A stretch of DNA of 64,000 bases from Acidobacteriota bacterium (GTDB lineage Bacteria; Acidobacteriota; Terriglobia; Bryobacterales; Bryobacteraceae). Position numbers and translations under genes: made by a program. The notes under the pieces were generated by a model that saw only the letters and a list, made by a program, of their open reading frames with translations, did no database searches and was not told the origin of the DNA. How positions within the stretch are numbered: position 1 is the first letter of the stretch; the number at the start of each line of letters is the position of its first letter. The stretch lies in NCBI GenBank assembly GCA_025354885.1, contig JANXLY010000058.1:1-64000 (forward strand), read 5' to 3'. Shown here piece after piece: positions 55,105 through 64,000 of this stretch.

Positions 55105-58100
55105 GTGATGAAAGGCATATTGGGCATGAAATTGGCAAACAAGATATTCAACTGGGCCGGCGCGCTTTTAAGCTGCTGCGTCCTCGCCGGGCTCGTCACG
55201 GGCAATGCATCTGCGGCTACCTTCGGAAGGCCAATCATAATCGGCGGCCAGGCTGCGGATCTTGTGATTGACGAAGGCCGTGGCGTACTTTATGTCGCAA
55301 ATTTCACAGCAAATCGCATTGAAGTTATGTCACTCGAGACGGGGTCGATTCAGACCTCATTCAATGTTGCTCCCCAGCCGGGCTCGCTCGCCTTGTCTCC
55401 AGACCGGCGCTGGTTGTTGATTGCCCACTACGGCAACTTCGCAGCCCCAAATCAGCCGCGTAATGCACTGACGCTGATCAACCTCGAGTCCAATCAGAGG
55501 CAGACTTTCTCCCTCTCCGCAACGCCTCTCAGTGTTGCCTTTGGCTCCGATGGGCTGGCACTTGTTGCTACTTCAAACGCATTTCTCCTCTTCGATCCGA
55601 TTACGGGAACAACGAGGACTTTGCTGACGATTACTGATCTCGCTCTCAAGACACTGCCGGTACCCTTTAACAATTTCCCCCCAAACGTAGTTGCCAGTTC
55701 CAGCCAGTCGACACGCGACTTTACGCGTATCTATGGTGTGCTGCAAGGCTCGGCAAGTGACGCAGATGTTTTGGTTTACCGCTATGACGTCGGTCAGATT
55801 CTTCTCACTGCGGGAAGGGTTTCACAGCCTGCCCTCGCACCTCGTACTCTAAGCATCAACGGTGCTGGCACAAATCTTCTCGTCGGCTGGGCGCTGCTCA
55901 ACGAAAACTTTGTAAATGTTTCCCAGTTCCCCAATGCCAGTGGTGTCCTGAATGTAGGCGGGCATGTTTTTGATTCAGCTCGTAATCTGATCTATGCACA
56001 GATGAACGAAGTAATAACAGCAAGTTCCACTGGCACAACCGGAACTGGAACTGGCACTGGAACTGGAGCTGCATCGATCGACCAGGCCAAAATTCTTCAG
56101 GTCCTAGATGCAGACAACCTTACCGTTCGCGAACGTGTGAAGCTTCCCGAAAATCTCTCAGGCAAGGCAATTCTCAGCTCGGATGGCAACACCATGTACG
56201 CCAGCAGCGAAAGCGGCGTCATGATTCTGCCTGTAGGCGACCTTTATCGTCAGCGCAAAGTTGTATCCAGCGTCCCAGACCTTGTATTCCGGGGAAACTT
56301 CTGTGATCGCCGTATTGCGGTCCAGCAGTTTGTCGTCGCTGATTCGAGCGGCCTGAATACAGACTTTGCCTTCAAAAATATTCCGGCTGGTGTCAATATC
56401 GAGCCGCTTGCTGGTATCACTCCAGCCGTGATCACGGTCACAGTAGACCCACTTACTTTCAGCAACACGCGTGGAACAGTTTCCCGTACAATCGACATCG
56501 TTTCTGATGGTTCGATCCTGACCACCTCAAGTATGCGCCTGCTGATCAACTCAAAAGAGCCCGATCAACGTGGCACTAGCGTAAGCGTCCCTGGCACTCT
56601 TGTCGACATCCTCGCCGACCCGTCTCGCGACCGCTTCTTCGTCATTCGCCAGGACAACAACAGCGTTCTGGTCTTTGATGGCAGCTCTTACCAGCGGATC
56701 GCAACTCTTCGCACGGGCAATACCCCAACGCAGCTTGCAGTCAGCTTTGATCGTCGCAACCTCCTGATCGGCAGCGATAATTCCCAGGTCATCTACGTTT
56801 ACTCCCTTGAGACCCTGCAGCAGCAGCCATCGATCCAGATGCCCGGTGGTCACTACCCGAGAAGCATTGCCAGCGCCGCCGGCGCCACTTTGGTTGCCAG
56901 CCGTGTCGCAGGACCACAACACAAAATTTCCCGGGTCGACTTCGCGTCCCGTCGCGCAACCGAACTGGCGACACTTGATGTATTCGAAAACAACATCAAC
57001 GTTGATACAGTTCTCGTTGCCTCGCCGAACGGGGCCAAGATCCTCGGAGCCTCAAAGGATGGTACGACTTTCCTTTTCGATGGCAACTCAAACTCGTTTG
57101 TCACAACGAGAAAAGACAATACAGCTCTCGGGGGCTCTTACGCCGCTTCGAGCTTTGATCAGTTCATTGTCGGCAACTTTGTCCTGAACGGTTCTCTGGT
57201 TCCGATCCGTCGTCTTGCTCCTGATACGCAGCCGACTTATGGCTTCGCTTTTGTGGACAACATTGGCTTCCGCACTACTTCAGCCGCTATTGATGGCCCA
57301 GGCACAATTCAACGCATTTCGTTCCCCACAGGAACAGCTCAGATCGGCACTCGAACCGTTGAGTCACCTCTTTTGTCGAATGCTACTACGCAGCCTTTCA
57401 TCCGCACAGTGGCTCCCTTGTTCTCGCGCAATTCGATCGTAATGCTGACTGTTTCAGGCTTTACCGTATTGCCCTGGACCTACGACGCTGCTGTCGCAAC
57501 TCCCAAAATCACCAAGGTGACCAACCTCGCCGATGGCACAACTGCCATCGCTCCTGGAAGCCTCGTAAAGATTGAAGGTAATGATTTGAGCCCGATCAAT
57601 CAGGCTTCACGTGAACGCCCGCTTCCGACCGCTCTCGGCGAGAGCTGCATCACGGTCAACGGTCTCCCAATTCCGCTGATCTTCGTCAGCGCCAAAGAGA
57701 TCAATGCCCAGATTCCGTTTGAAGTGGTTGGTAATACAACCTTGATCCTCCGCACCCCCGGTGGTGTGAGTGACAACTTCAATCTCTCGGTAGCGCCCAC
57801 TGCGCCCAGCATCTTCCGTACACTGGTTGAGGGCATCGATGGCCCTGTTGCGACTATTGTAAATGGACGTAACGGGCTCCTGACCACCAACTCGAACCCT
57901 GTCAAACGTAGCGATACGATCGTCATTTACCTGACCGGTCTCGGAAAGACCTTTCCAACTGTAGATGCCGGCCTGAGCTCGCCATCAGACCCGCTGGCCA
58001 GGGCGCTTGTGGAGCCAATTGTTTCGCTGGGCGGTGTCGAACTTCCGGTTACTTACTCTGGATTAACGCCCGGTGAAGTCGGTGTCTATCAGATCAACGC

Positions 58101-58197
58101 TCAAATCCTCCGCTGGGTCCCAACCGGATTCAGTATCCCTCTGAAAATCAATCAGGGCGGTTCGATCACAACGATCGAAGTACGAGTGATCGAATAA
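55105..58197 (+). CDS. secreted beta-propeller-like protein with TIGR03437-type (Solibacter) C-terminal domain
   Basis: Repeated propeller-like blades (LYVANFTANRIEVMSLETGSIQTSF; MYASSESGVMILPVGDLYR); C-term KIEGNDLSP...INAQIPFEV...YLTGLGKT...VGVYQINAQI. Confidence 0.85.
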   Translation: MMKGILGMKLANKIFNWAGALLSCCVLAGLVTGNASAATFGRPIIIGGQAADLVIDEGRGVLYVANFTANRIEVMSLETGSIQTSFNVAPQPGSLALSPDRRWLLIAHYGNFAAPNQPRNALTLINLESNQRQTFSLSATPLSVAFGSDGLALVATSNAFLLFDPITGTTRTLLTITDLALKTLPVPFNNFPPNVVASSSQSTRDFTRIYGVLQGSASDADVLVYRYDVGQILLTAGRVSQPALAPRTLSINGAGTNLLVGWALLNENFVNVSQFPNASGVLNVGGHVFDSARNLIYAQMNEVITASSTGTTGTGTGTGTGAASIDQAKILQVLDADNLTVRERVKLPENLSGKAILSSDGNTMYASSESGVMILPVGDLYRQRKVVSSVPDLVFRGNFCDRRIAVQQFVVADSSGLNTDFAFKNIPAGVNIEPLAGITPAVITVTVDPLTFSNTRGTVSRTIDIVSDGSILTTSSMRLLINSKEPDQRGTSVSVPGTLVDILADPSRDRFFVIRQDNNSVLVFDGSSYQRIATLRTGNTPTQLAVSFDRRNLLIGSDNSQVIYVYSLETLQQQPSIQMPGGHYPRSIASAAGATLVASRVAGPQHKISRVDFASRRATELATLDVFENNINVDTVLVASPNGAKILGASKDGTTFLFDGNSNSFVTTRKDNTALGGSYAASSFDQFIVGNFVLNGSLVPIRRLAPDTQPTYGFAFVDNIGFRTTSAAIDGPGTIQRISFPTGTAQIGTRTVESPLLSNATTQPFIRTVAPLFSRNSIVMLTVSGFTVLPWTYDAAVATPKITKVTNLADGTTAIAPGSLVKIEGNDLSPINQASRERPLPTALGESCITVNGLPIPLIFVSAKEINAQIPFEVVGNTTLILRTPGGVSDNFNLSVAPTAPSIFRTLVEGIDGPVATIVNGRNGLLTTNSNPVKRSDTIVIYLTGLGKTFPTVDAGLSSPSDPLARALVEPIVSLGGVELPVTYSGLTPGEVGVYQINAQILRWVPTGFSIPLKINQGGSITTIEVRVIE
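56029..56070 (+). repeat. hexanucleotide tandem repeat (ACTGGA/ACTGGC) encoding a (TG)n linker
   Basis: actggcacaaccggaactggaactggcactggaactggagct, translates TGTTGTGTGTGTGA. Confidence 0.8.
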
Positions 58198-58251
58198 AAC
58201 ATTTATACTTAAAAATGTTTTCATTACAATTTTCGTAGAAGGAGTTAACGA

Positions 58252-58908
58252 ATGCTTGATTTGCGTCTGACCGCCCGCGTGGGCACGATCCTTGCCATGG
58301 GCTTATTGGCAACCACTTCGGCAATGGCCCAGCGCTGGGAATTTGGGGCTGGCGCTGCTGGCACCTTCTACACATCAAAAGATGTCTCTGTGGGCAGTCT
58401 GAAAGCAAAAGCTGGCTTCAAGAGCGGATGGGGTGGCAGCGCCTGGCTTGGCAATGACATGCACAAGTATATTGGTGGAGAAATCCGCTACATGTTTCAA
58501 CAGAACGACTTGAAGCTGGAACAGGGCGGCAAGAGTTACATCTTTGGGTCTCGCTCACAAACCATCCACTACGATTTTCTAATCCATGCTGCTCCTAGAG
58601 GATCGAAAATCAGGCCTTTTCTCGCTGCTGGCGCAGGCTTCAGAGGATATGAAGGCACGGGCAAAGAATTGGCTGTGCAACCGCTCAACAACTTCGCCTA
58701 TCTAACCAAGACATCGGAGTGGGTTCCTGTAGTTTCGGTTGGCGGCGGCATCAAGTTCATGGCCTCCAAGCGGCTCGCCTTCCGTGCCGAGTTCCGGGAC
58801 TACCTCTCGCCTGTACCCAACAAAGTCCTCACTCCAGCGCCAGGCGCCAAAATCGATGGCTGGTTCCATAACTTCGTTGCCTTGTTCGGCGTCTCCGTAC
58901 TGTTCTAA
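58252..58908 (+). CDS. outer-membrane beta-barrel protein
   Basis: Signal peptide; FGAGAAGTFYTSKDVSVGSLKAKAGFKSGWGGSAWLGNDMHKYIGGEIRYMF; ends in aromatic LFGVSVLF. Confidence 0.75.
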   Translation: MLDLRLTARVGTILAMGLLATTSAMAQRWEFGAGAAGTFYTSKDVSVGSLKAKAGFKSGWGGSAWLGNDMHKYIGGEIRYMFQQNDLKLEQGGKSYIFGSRSQTIHYDFLIHAAPRGSKIRPFLAAGAGFRGYEGTGKELAVQPLNNFAYLTKTSEWVPVVSVGGGIKFMASKRLAFRAEFRDYLSPVPNKVLTPAPGAKIDGWFHNFVALFGVSVLF

Positions 58909-58946
58909 ACCGTTCTAGCCCCGATCGCGAGTTAGGATGGGGAGGG

Positions 58947-59591
58947 ATGACGGGAAAATGCTCCACTTGTGGCACTCGAAGGTCAAAGCGCTATTGCCCT
59001 GCACTCAGGGCTGATATCTGCCCGCAGTGCTGCGGCAAAGAGCGCGAAGAAACCATCGCCTGCCCATTTGATTGCGAATATCTCAATCAGGGGCGGGATC
59101 ATGAGTGCTTGCGCGAACTCAAACCCGAAGAAATTCCTCACGCAGACATTGTCGTCAAAGAAGACTTCCTCCGAGATCACGAACCACTGGTGCTCGTGTC
59201 GGCTGCAGCCATTGCCGAAGGAGTGGATCGGCTGGAAGGGCTGATCGATCAGGATGCTCGCGAGGCACTTGAAAGTCTTGTTCAGACCTACCGCACGCTT
59301 GGAAGTGGCCTCATCTACGAGACCAAACCCAAGAATCCAATCGCCGCAGCTCTTCATGAACTGGTGCAATTGCGGGTCAGTGAATTTCGGCAACGAATCC
59401 AGCAACAGGCCGGTTACGCTGGCATCCTTGATAGTCATGTGCTTGGTGTCGTTATCTTTCTCCAGCGTATGGAGTTGCAACTAAACAACGGCCGCAGGCG
59501 TGGGCGGAGCTTTCTCGATGCAATTCGACGTTTTATTCCTCCCCCGGTACCGGCAAATCCCGCGACAATAGGAATATGGCAACCGGAGTAG
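58947..59591 (+). CDS. Cys-rich putative zinc-binding protein
   Basis: KCSTCGTRRSKRYCPALRADICPQCCGKEREETIACPFDCEYL. Confidence 0.6.
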   Translation: MTGKCSTCGTRRSKRYCPALRADICPQCCGKEREETIACPFDCEYLNQGRDHECLRELKPEEIPHADIVVKEDFLRDHEPLVLVSAAAIAEGVDRLEGLIDQDAREALESLVQTYRTLGSGLIYETKPKNPIAAALHELVQLRVSEFRQRIQQQAGYAGILDSHVLGVVIFLQRMELQLNNGRRRGRSFLDAIRRFIPPPVPANPATIGIWQPE

Positions 59592-59956
59592 TCGTATTCG
59601 CGCATGGCTCAAGTGTAGAAAGCGCTAATGAAGCAGTACGGATCGTGGCGAGAGTCATTTCCGAGGACAAGAATTTTCCTCTTGTCGCAACATGTTTCCT
59701 CGATGGTGGCAAGCCAGACTTGCCTGGCGCGGTGGATGATCTTGTTTCACGGGGAGCGGACCGGATCCTGGTCGTTCCATACTTCCTTACTGTGGGACTT
59801 CACTTGAAAAGAGACCTTCCAGACTTGATTGCAAAAATCAAGGAAGAGCGCGCGGATCTGCCCATTCAGGTGACGCATCCACTCGATGGGCATGTAGGAC
59901 TCGGGGCTATTTTGCGGGATCGGGCGCTAGAGGGTTTGGATCAATGGCCCTCATAG
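59576..59956 (+). CDS. CbiX/SirB-type sirohydrochlorin chelatase family protein
   Basis: VVVFAHGSSVESANEAVRIVARVI; RGADRILVVPYFLTVGLHLKRDLPDLI. Confidence 0.85.
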   Translation: MATGVVVFAHGSSVESANEAVRIVARVISEDKNFPLVATCFLDGGKPDLPGAVDDLVSRGADRILVVPYFLTVGLHLKRDLPDLIAKIKEERADLPIQVTHPLDGHVGLGAILRDRALEGLDQWPS

Positions 59957-60648
59957 AACGGCAGGCGAGGCTCGTTGAGATCTTCGATCTGGGGCCTGGA
60001 ATCCGGCACTTCCGATTTGAGTTCCCGGACGTCGAAAACTTTGAATTCATTCCGGGGCAGTGGGTCTCGATGACAGAGACGGTTGACGGCAAAAAAGTGA
60101 CGCGGGCTTATTCGATCGCCTCGCTTCCGCATGCGAATCAATTTGAAATCTGCCTGAACAAGGTCGAAGACGGCATGTTCACTCCCTACTTGTTCTCCTT
60201 GAAGCCAGGCGACAGTGTGCCAACCAAAGGGCCTGTCGGGTCGTTTACCCTGCGAGCGAAAGACCGGGAGGCTATCTTCGTTGCTACCGGCACGGGGGTG
60301 GTTCCGTATCGACCGATGCTCGCTCAGGCTGGTTACCTCGAGCAGGGAAGTCCAACGACTTTAATCTTTGGGGCGCGTTATGCGGAGGGGCTGATGTTTC
60401 GCGACGAGTTTGAAGTTCTCGCGCAACGACATTCGAATTTTAAGTTCCTGCCGACGGTCACACGTCCGCCAGAAGGCTGGGCAGGTCGTAGCGGTAGAGT
60501 GCAACCCTTACTTTGGGACGTATTGGGGGAGCGGACGGATGTGGACGTTTACGTTTGCGGGCTGAAGGAAATGGTAGAGAACGTGCGCGATGAACTCAAA
60601 GCACGAGGCTTGGATCGCAAGCAGATCATTGTTGAGAAATACGATTAA
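59944..60648 (+). CDS. ferredoxin-NAD(P)H reductase-like flavoprotein
   Basis: FIPGQWVSMTETVDGKKVTRAYSIAS; IFVATGTGVVPYRPM; DVYVCGLKEMVENVRDELKARGL. Confidence 0.9.
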   Translation: MALIERQARLVEIFDLGPGIRHFRFEFPDVENFEFIPGQWVSMTETVDGKKVTRAYSIASLPHANQFEICLNKVEDGMFTPYLFSLKPGDSVPTKGPVGSFTLRAKDREAIFVATGTGVVPYRPMLAQAGYLEQGSPTTLIFGARYAEGLMFRDEFEVLAQRHSNFKFLPTVTRPPEGWAGRSGRVQPLLWDVLGERTDVDVYVCGLKEMVENVRDELKARGLDRKQIIVEKYD

Positions 60649-60656
60649 TCACACAA

Positions 60657-60899
60657 ATGGAACTAAGTGGAACCCGAATTGTCACTCTGGTGTTGTTGGA
60701 TCTGGTCATCTTTGGAATCGTGACTTTTGTCATGCTGCAGTGGATGCCCAGGCCGCTGAAGCCCGTAGACTATCTGCTTGCTGGCGGGGTAGGAACGCTG
60801 GTGAGCTTGTTGGGCGTTTGGCTGCTTGTCTGGCGCGAGGCTCCCAATCGATCGGAAATGCTGTTCAAGCGACGTGCGAAAAAGGTGGATGAGGAATGA
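60657..60899 (+). CDS. small two-TM membrane protein
   Basis: 80 aa; TLVLLDLVIFGIVTFVMLQWM and LLAGGVGTLVSLLGVWLLVW. Confidence 0.6.
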   Translation: MELSGTRIVTLVLLDLVIFGIVTFVMLQWMPRPLKPVDYLLAGGVGTLVSLLGVWLLVWREAPNRSEMLFKRRAKKVDEE

Positions 60900-61534
60900 G
60901 CTGGATTTACTGGGATGTGAGCGTTGCTTTGAAAGATGGTATGGCCTGTTGGCCTGGCGATCCTGCGCCACGCATCGAGCAGGTTGCTTTTATGGATCAG
61001 GGCTCAGTCTGCAACGTTACGAAGCTACACATGAGCGCGCACACTGCGACCCATATGGATGCTCCGCGACACTTCATCAACGAGGGAGTTGGCATTGACC
61101 AAATGCCGTTCGATTCGGTGATCGGGAAGGCGCGGGTGGTGGAGATTCATGACCCGGTGGCGATTCGACGGGCGGAACTCGAAGGGTTGGACTTGAAAGC
61201 GGGAGAGCGGATCCTCTTCAAAACCCGCAACTCAAGCTATGCGTGGGAGCAGCCCGAGTTTTTCAAAGACTTCGTTTATATTGCTGACGAAGGGGCGCAG
61301 TATCTGGTGGAGCGGGGCGTGAAGACGGTGGGGGTGGATTATCTATCGATCGGCGGCTTCTATCACGACACAGTAGAGACGCATGTGACGATCCTTGGGG
61401 CGGGGATTGCCGTTATCGAGGGGCTGAATCTGAGTGAAGTGGAAGCCGGCGAATACGAACTGATTTGTCTGCCTCTAAAGATTGCGGGCGCCGATGGGGC
61501 GCCCGCTCGTGTCGTATTAAGAAGACCAGTCTAG
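60896..61534 (+). CDS. cyclase / kynurenine formamidase-like family protein
   Basis: MACWPGDPAPRIEQ; HMSAHTATHMDAPRHFINEGVGIDQMP. Confidence 0.88.
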   Translation: MSWIYWDVSVALKDGMACWPGDPAPRIEQVAFMDQGSVCNVTKLHMSAHTATHMDAPRHFINEGVGIDQMPFDSVIGKARVVEIHDPVAIRRAELEGLDLKAGERILFKTRNSSYAWEQPEFFKDFVYIADEGAQYLVERGVKTVGVDYLSIGGFYHDTVETHVTILGAGIAVIEGLNLSEVEAGEYELICLPLKIAGADGAPARVVLRRPV

Positions 61535-62496
61535 GCGACTTCGCCGTCGCGGTGGACGCGATGACGCATCGCGGTGGATTCCTTCCTCTTGTAGGTCTCA
61601 ATCTTGGAGCCGTGCGGGCCCTTTGAGGTGCGGTCGAGGATGGACGACATCTCGGCTGGGGACATCTTCTTGAGTGTCTTGAGCACGGCGATGTTTTGTT
61701 CAAGCTGATCGACGGACTCGACTCCAGATACGAGCGTGTTCGGGTTTTGTGTCCAGGCGAAGCGGAGGCATTCTTCGATTGTGGCGATGCGCATCTTTCC
61801 GATGCCGCCCATGGCGTTCGACTTCATACCGATCAGGCCGAGGCCGCGCTCACGCACCTTTGGGTGAACGTTCTGGATGAAGCTCAGGTAGTGTGGGTCG
61901 ATCAGATTGACAGGGCACTGGACGGTTTCCCAGCCGGAGTAACCTTCAAGCAGCTTCAAATGGGTTTTGGGATCAGCATGTCCGGTGAAGCCGATGTGGC
62001 GAACCTTGCCCTGTTCCTTGGCTTTGACAAAGGCTTCAAGCGAACCATTGGGTCCGAAAATCTTTTCGACTTCGTCGAGGGTGACTACTTCGTGGCACTG
62101 CCAAAGATCGAGATAGTCGGTCTTCATGCGCTTCAGGGTGTTCTCAAGCTGGAGCATGGCCCCATCGCGGTCGCGTTTTTCGGCCTTCGACATGAGGAGG
62201 ACCCTTTGACGGAGGCTGGGAGAATCTCCAAAGGCCTTGCCATAAGTGACGTCGCTTTCACCGCCATGATACTTGGCGGCGCTGTCGAAAAAGTTGACTC
62301 CGAGTTCAAGGGCCCGGTTGATGATGCGGACGCCGGAGATCTCGCCACCGACACGCATGTGATAACCGCCAAGACAGAACTTGGAGACCTTGAGTTGCGA
62401 CTTTCCGAGGATATCCATCGGCATGGGCATTTGCGCGAGGGCAGCGGAGGAGATGCCGAGTGCGGCAGTGCTCTGGATGAATTTGCGGCGTTGCAT
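61531..62496 (-). CDS. Tat-type exported aldo/keto reductase
   Basis: MQRRKFIQSTAALGISSAALA; GVNFFDSAAKYHGGESDVTYGKAF; RHIGFTGHADPKTHLKLLEG. Confidence 0.88.
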   Translation of the reverse strand: MQRRKFIQSTAALGISSAALAQMPMPMDILGKSQLKVSKFCLGGYHMRVGGEISGVRIINRALELGVNFFDSAAKYHGGESDVTYGKAFGDSPSLRQRVLLMSKAEKRDRDGAMLQLENTLKRMKTDYLDLWQCHEVVTLDEVEKIFGPNGSLEAFVKAKEQGKVRHIGFTGHADPKTHLKLLEGYSGWETVQCPVNLIDPHYLSFIQNVHPKVRERGLGLIGMKSNAMGGIGKMRIATIEECLRFAWTQNPNTLVSGVESVDQLEQNIAVLKTLKKMSPAEMSSILDRTSKGPHGSKIETYKRKESTAMRHRVHRDGEVA

Positions 62497-62509
62497 AGTG
62501 CGATTGTAT

Positions 62510-63700
62510 CTAGTCCTGGCCAGGGAAGAGTTTGCGCAGGCGGTCGAAGAGGCTGGTGTCGGTGTTGGGAGGGAGGGGGGCTTTGGTACTGACGGGCGGT
62601 GCGTCGGAAGGCAGATTGTAGGGCTGCTTGCCAAGCGATTTTACGCGGGTACCGTCGAAAGCGTAGGCCTTGAGCCAGAGCTTGCCGGAATCGTCTTCGA
62701 CGATGATGCGGAATTCAGGAGCACTCACCAAGACAGGGAAGAATCCACGGATGTTTCGTTCGCGGTAGGCGGTTTCGTAACGGTGGCGGCGAGGGTTGTA
62801 GGTGAAGAGGCGGAGGCCGTCAAATTCGAAGGGCGCGTTTTTTTGACTTTGAGTGGTCCAGAGGTAATGGTTGTGGACCTTGCCGTCGTCGTGGACTTCG
62901 CCCATGGGAAAGTAAGCAGTGATACGCTTGCCTTCGGCGTACTGTGCGACGTCATCGGGGACTTCAAGGAAAATTGCATTACTGACGGCCCAGCCCACGC
63001 GCCCATCTTTGTTGCGGACGAGCGCGAGGTCGTCCATCGGTTTTGAGGGAACGGGTTTGGAGTCGGCACTTGAAGCTTCGCTTGCACTGCGGGACAGCTC
63101 AAGCCAATTGTCGGGGAGCTTGGGGGCGGCAGGCGAGGGTGGAGGCGTGATCGCAGGCTCTTTTTTTTGGCGCTTCTTTTTTGCTATGACCTTTGGTGTG
63201 TCGTCATCGATCTCAATCGTTTCGCCCTGATAGGGGACTCGAAGGACAACCCTGTGGCCGATGATGTCGAAGTGTTCCTTCTCCTGGATCTGGAGGAAGG
63301 TGGGCGAAGAACGATTGGGGTCCGTGTGTATGTTGAGGGTGTCGAAGACGGTGGCGCGGCCCATACTTGGGGAGTCTTTGTAGCGCTTGGCCAACTCGTC
63401 GAGTTGCTCCATCTGTTTGGCGCTGATGAGGAGGCGGATGTCGACCCAGCCGATAAGCTGAGTCTTGGTGCGGACTTGAAGGTAGCGGCGGCGACGGTCG
63501 AGGATATCGAGCCTTTCACCGTGCTGCACAGTTGCGATGACAGGAGAACGGAGAGAGACGTCCTGACGAAGGGGGAGTTGATTGGGGCCAGCAAAGGCTT
63601 CGCCGATGACACGATAAACCGGAGCCTCCTTCTGCTTCTGGCAGGAAAGGAGGCCGGAGAGGAAAGCGATGCTAAGGAGTGCAAACAGCCGGACTAGCAT
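62510..63700 (-). CDS. lipoprotein with bacterial SH3-like N-terminal repeat(s)
   Basis: SIAFLSGLLSCQK lipobox; LPLRQDVSLRSPVIATVQHGERLDILDRRRRYLQVRTKTQLIGWVD. Confidence 0.7.
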   Translation of the reverse strand: MLVRLFALLSIAFLSGLLSCQKQKEAPVYRVIGEAFAGPNQLPLRQDVSLRSPVIATVQHGERLDILDRRRRYLQVRTKTQLIGWVDIRLLISAKQMEQLDELAKRYKDSPSMGRATVFDTLNIHTDPNRSSPTFLQIQEKEHFDIIGHRVVLRVPYQGETIEIDDDTPKVIAKKKRQKKEPAITPPPSPAAPKLPDNWLELSRSASEASSADSKPVPSKPMDDLALVRNKDGRVGWAVSNAIFLEVPDDVAQYAEGKRITAYFPMGEVHDDGKVHNHYLWTTQSQKNAPFEFDGLRLFTYNPRRHRYETAYRERNIRGFFPVLVSAPEFRIIVEDDSGKLWLKAYAFDGTRVKSLGKQPYNLPSDAPPVSTKAPLPPNTDTSLFDRLRKLFPGQD

Positions 63701-63724
63701 TTGGATGGGCTAGAACCAGTGTAG

Positions 63725-64000
63725 TTAGACTGCCTGGGCGATTTCGAGCAAAGAATCTTCAAACGAGTAATCTGTTCGCTTGCGCTTGACGGCGTTGCGA
63801 AGATACCAACGGTAAGTTTCCTTGAGGCCGGTGGCGAAGTCGCGCGGTTTGAGCTTGAGCATGCGCTGGGCCTTGTTGGTGACCATGGTGATCGGGGCGA
63901 CATCGAAGTAGTAGCCGAAGTAGAGCTGCGGACCCATGGGGTGGCCGCCGGCGAGCGCGATCTGGCGGCGAGGCACGCGGATAATCTGCGGCTTTTTGCC
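63725..64000 (-). CDS. NAD-dependent epimerase/dehydratase-type protein, C-terminal part (runs off window)
   Basis: GKKPQIIRVPRRQIALAGG... TNKAQRMLKLKPRDFATGLKETYRWYLRNAVKR resembles the extended-SDR C-terminus; frame open to window edge. Confidence 0.55.
   Translation of the reverse strand, partial: GKKPQIIRVPRRQIALAGGHPMGPQLYFGYYFDVAPITMVTNKAQRMLKLKPRDFATGLKETYRWYLRNAVKRKRTDYSFEDSLLEIAQAV

Noticed and set aside
56029-56070. Simple-sequence repeat considered as an on/off phase-variation switch
   Set aside because: Repeat unit is 6 bp, so copy-number change keeps the reading frame
58196-58221. AAAACATTT/AAATGTTTT hairpin after the TIGR03437-type gene considered as a strong terminator
   Set aside because: Pure A/T stem with low predicted stability and only a short T run; too weak to annotate confidently
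61696-62592. 298-aa plus-strand ORF opposite the aldo/keto reductase
   Set aside because: Shadow ORF without motifs; minus strand encodes a clear Tat-AKR protein
1-64000. Search for tRNA, rRNA, CRISPR arrays, transposases, integrases
   Set aside because: None recognised by eye; a tRNAscan/Infernal/ISfinder run would be needed to exclude small or divergent examples

Overview
The window is best read as a Bryobacterales/Solibacter-type acidobacterial segment, based on a TIGR03437-like 'Solibacter C-terminal' domain, PEP-CTERM proteins, and the flagellar and Tad gene content. About 2.7 kb of unrelated, higher-GC sequence that looks proteobacterial is joined at the left edge. The join at ~2713-2724 truncates a SNF2-helicase C-terminal half head-to-head against a 5'-truncated RlmI-type rRNA methyltransferase, so an assembly chimera or recombination junction is likely. 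Main blocks: (1) dtd/malQ/orphan nuoB; (2) a partial flagellar regulon, 7.4-24.9 kb (flaG, fliS, rod/ring/hook genes, fliK, flgDE, export genes, flhF, fliA, fliN-like), with a divergent pair of sigma54-like promoters; (3) an ECF sigma / HEAT-repeat anti-sigma / PDZ module and rpsA; (4) a two-component system, an AlkZ-like protein and a translationally coupled AAA NTPase + TPR protein pair, which is the best candidate for an undescribed system; (5) scattered accessory genes (desaturase, PEP-CTERM proteins, MFS, ECF sigma, CxxCH protein, secreted protease, amidase); (6) a Tad-type secretion/pilus locus, 44.4-54.8 kb, with a LuxR regulator under a structured leader, a GT-C-like membrane protein, no recognisable Flp pilin, a 31-aa membrane microprotein and a 1030-aa TIGR03437-type secreted protein; (7) a CbiX/FNR/cyclase operon, an aldo/keto reductase and others. 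I saw no rRNA, tRNA, CRISPR array or transposase. All family calls come from reading protein motifs by eye. No searches were run.
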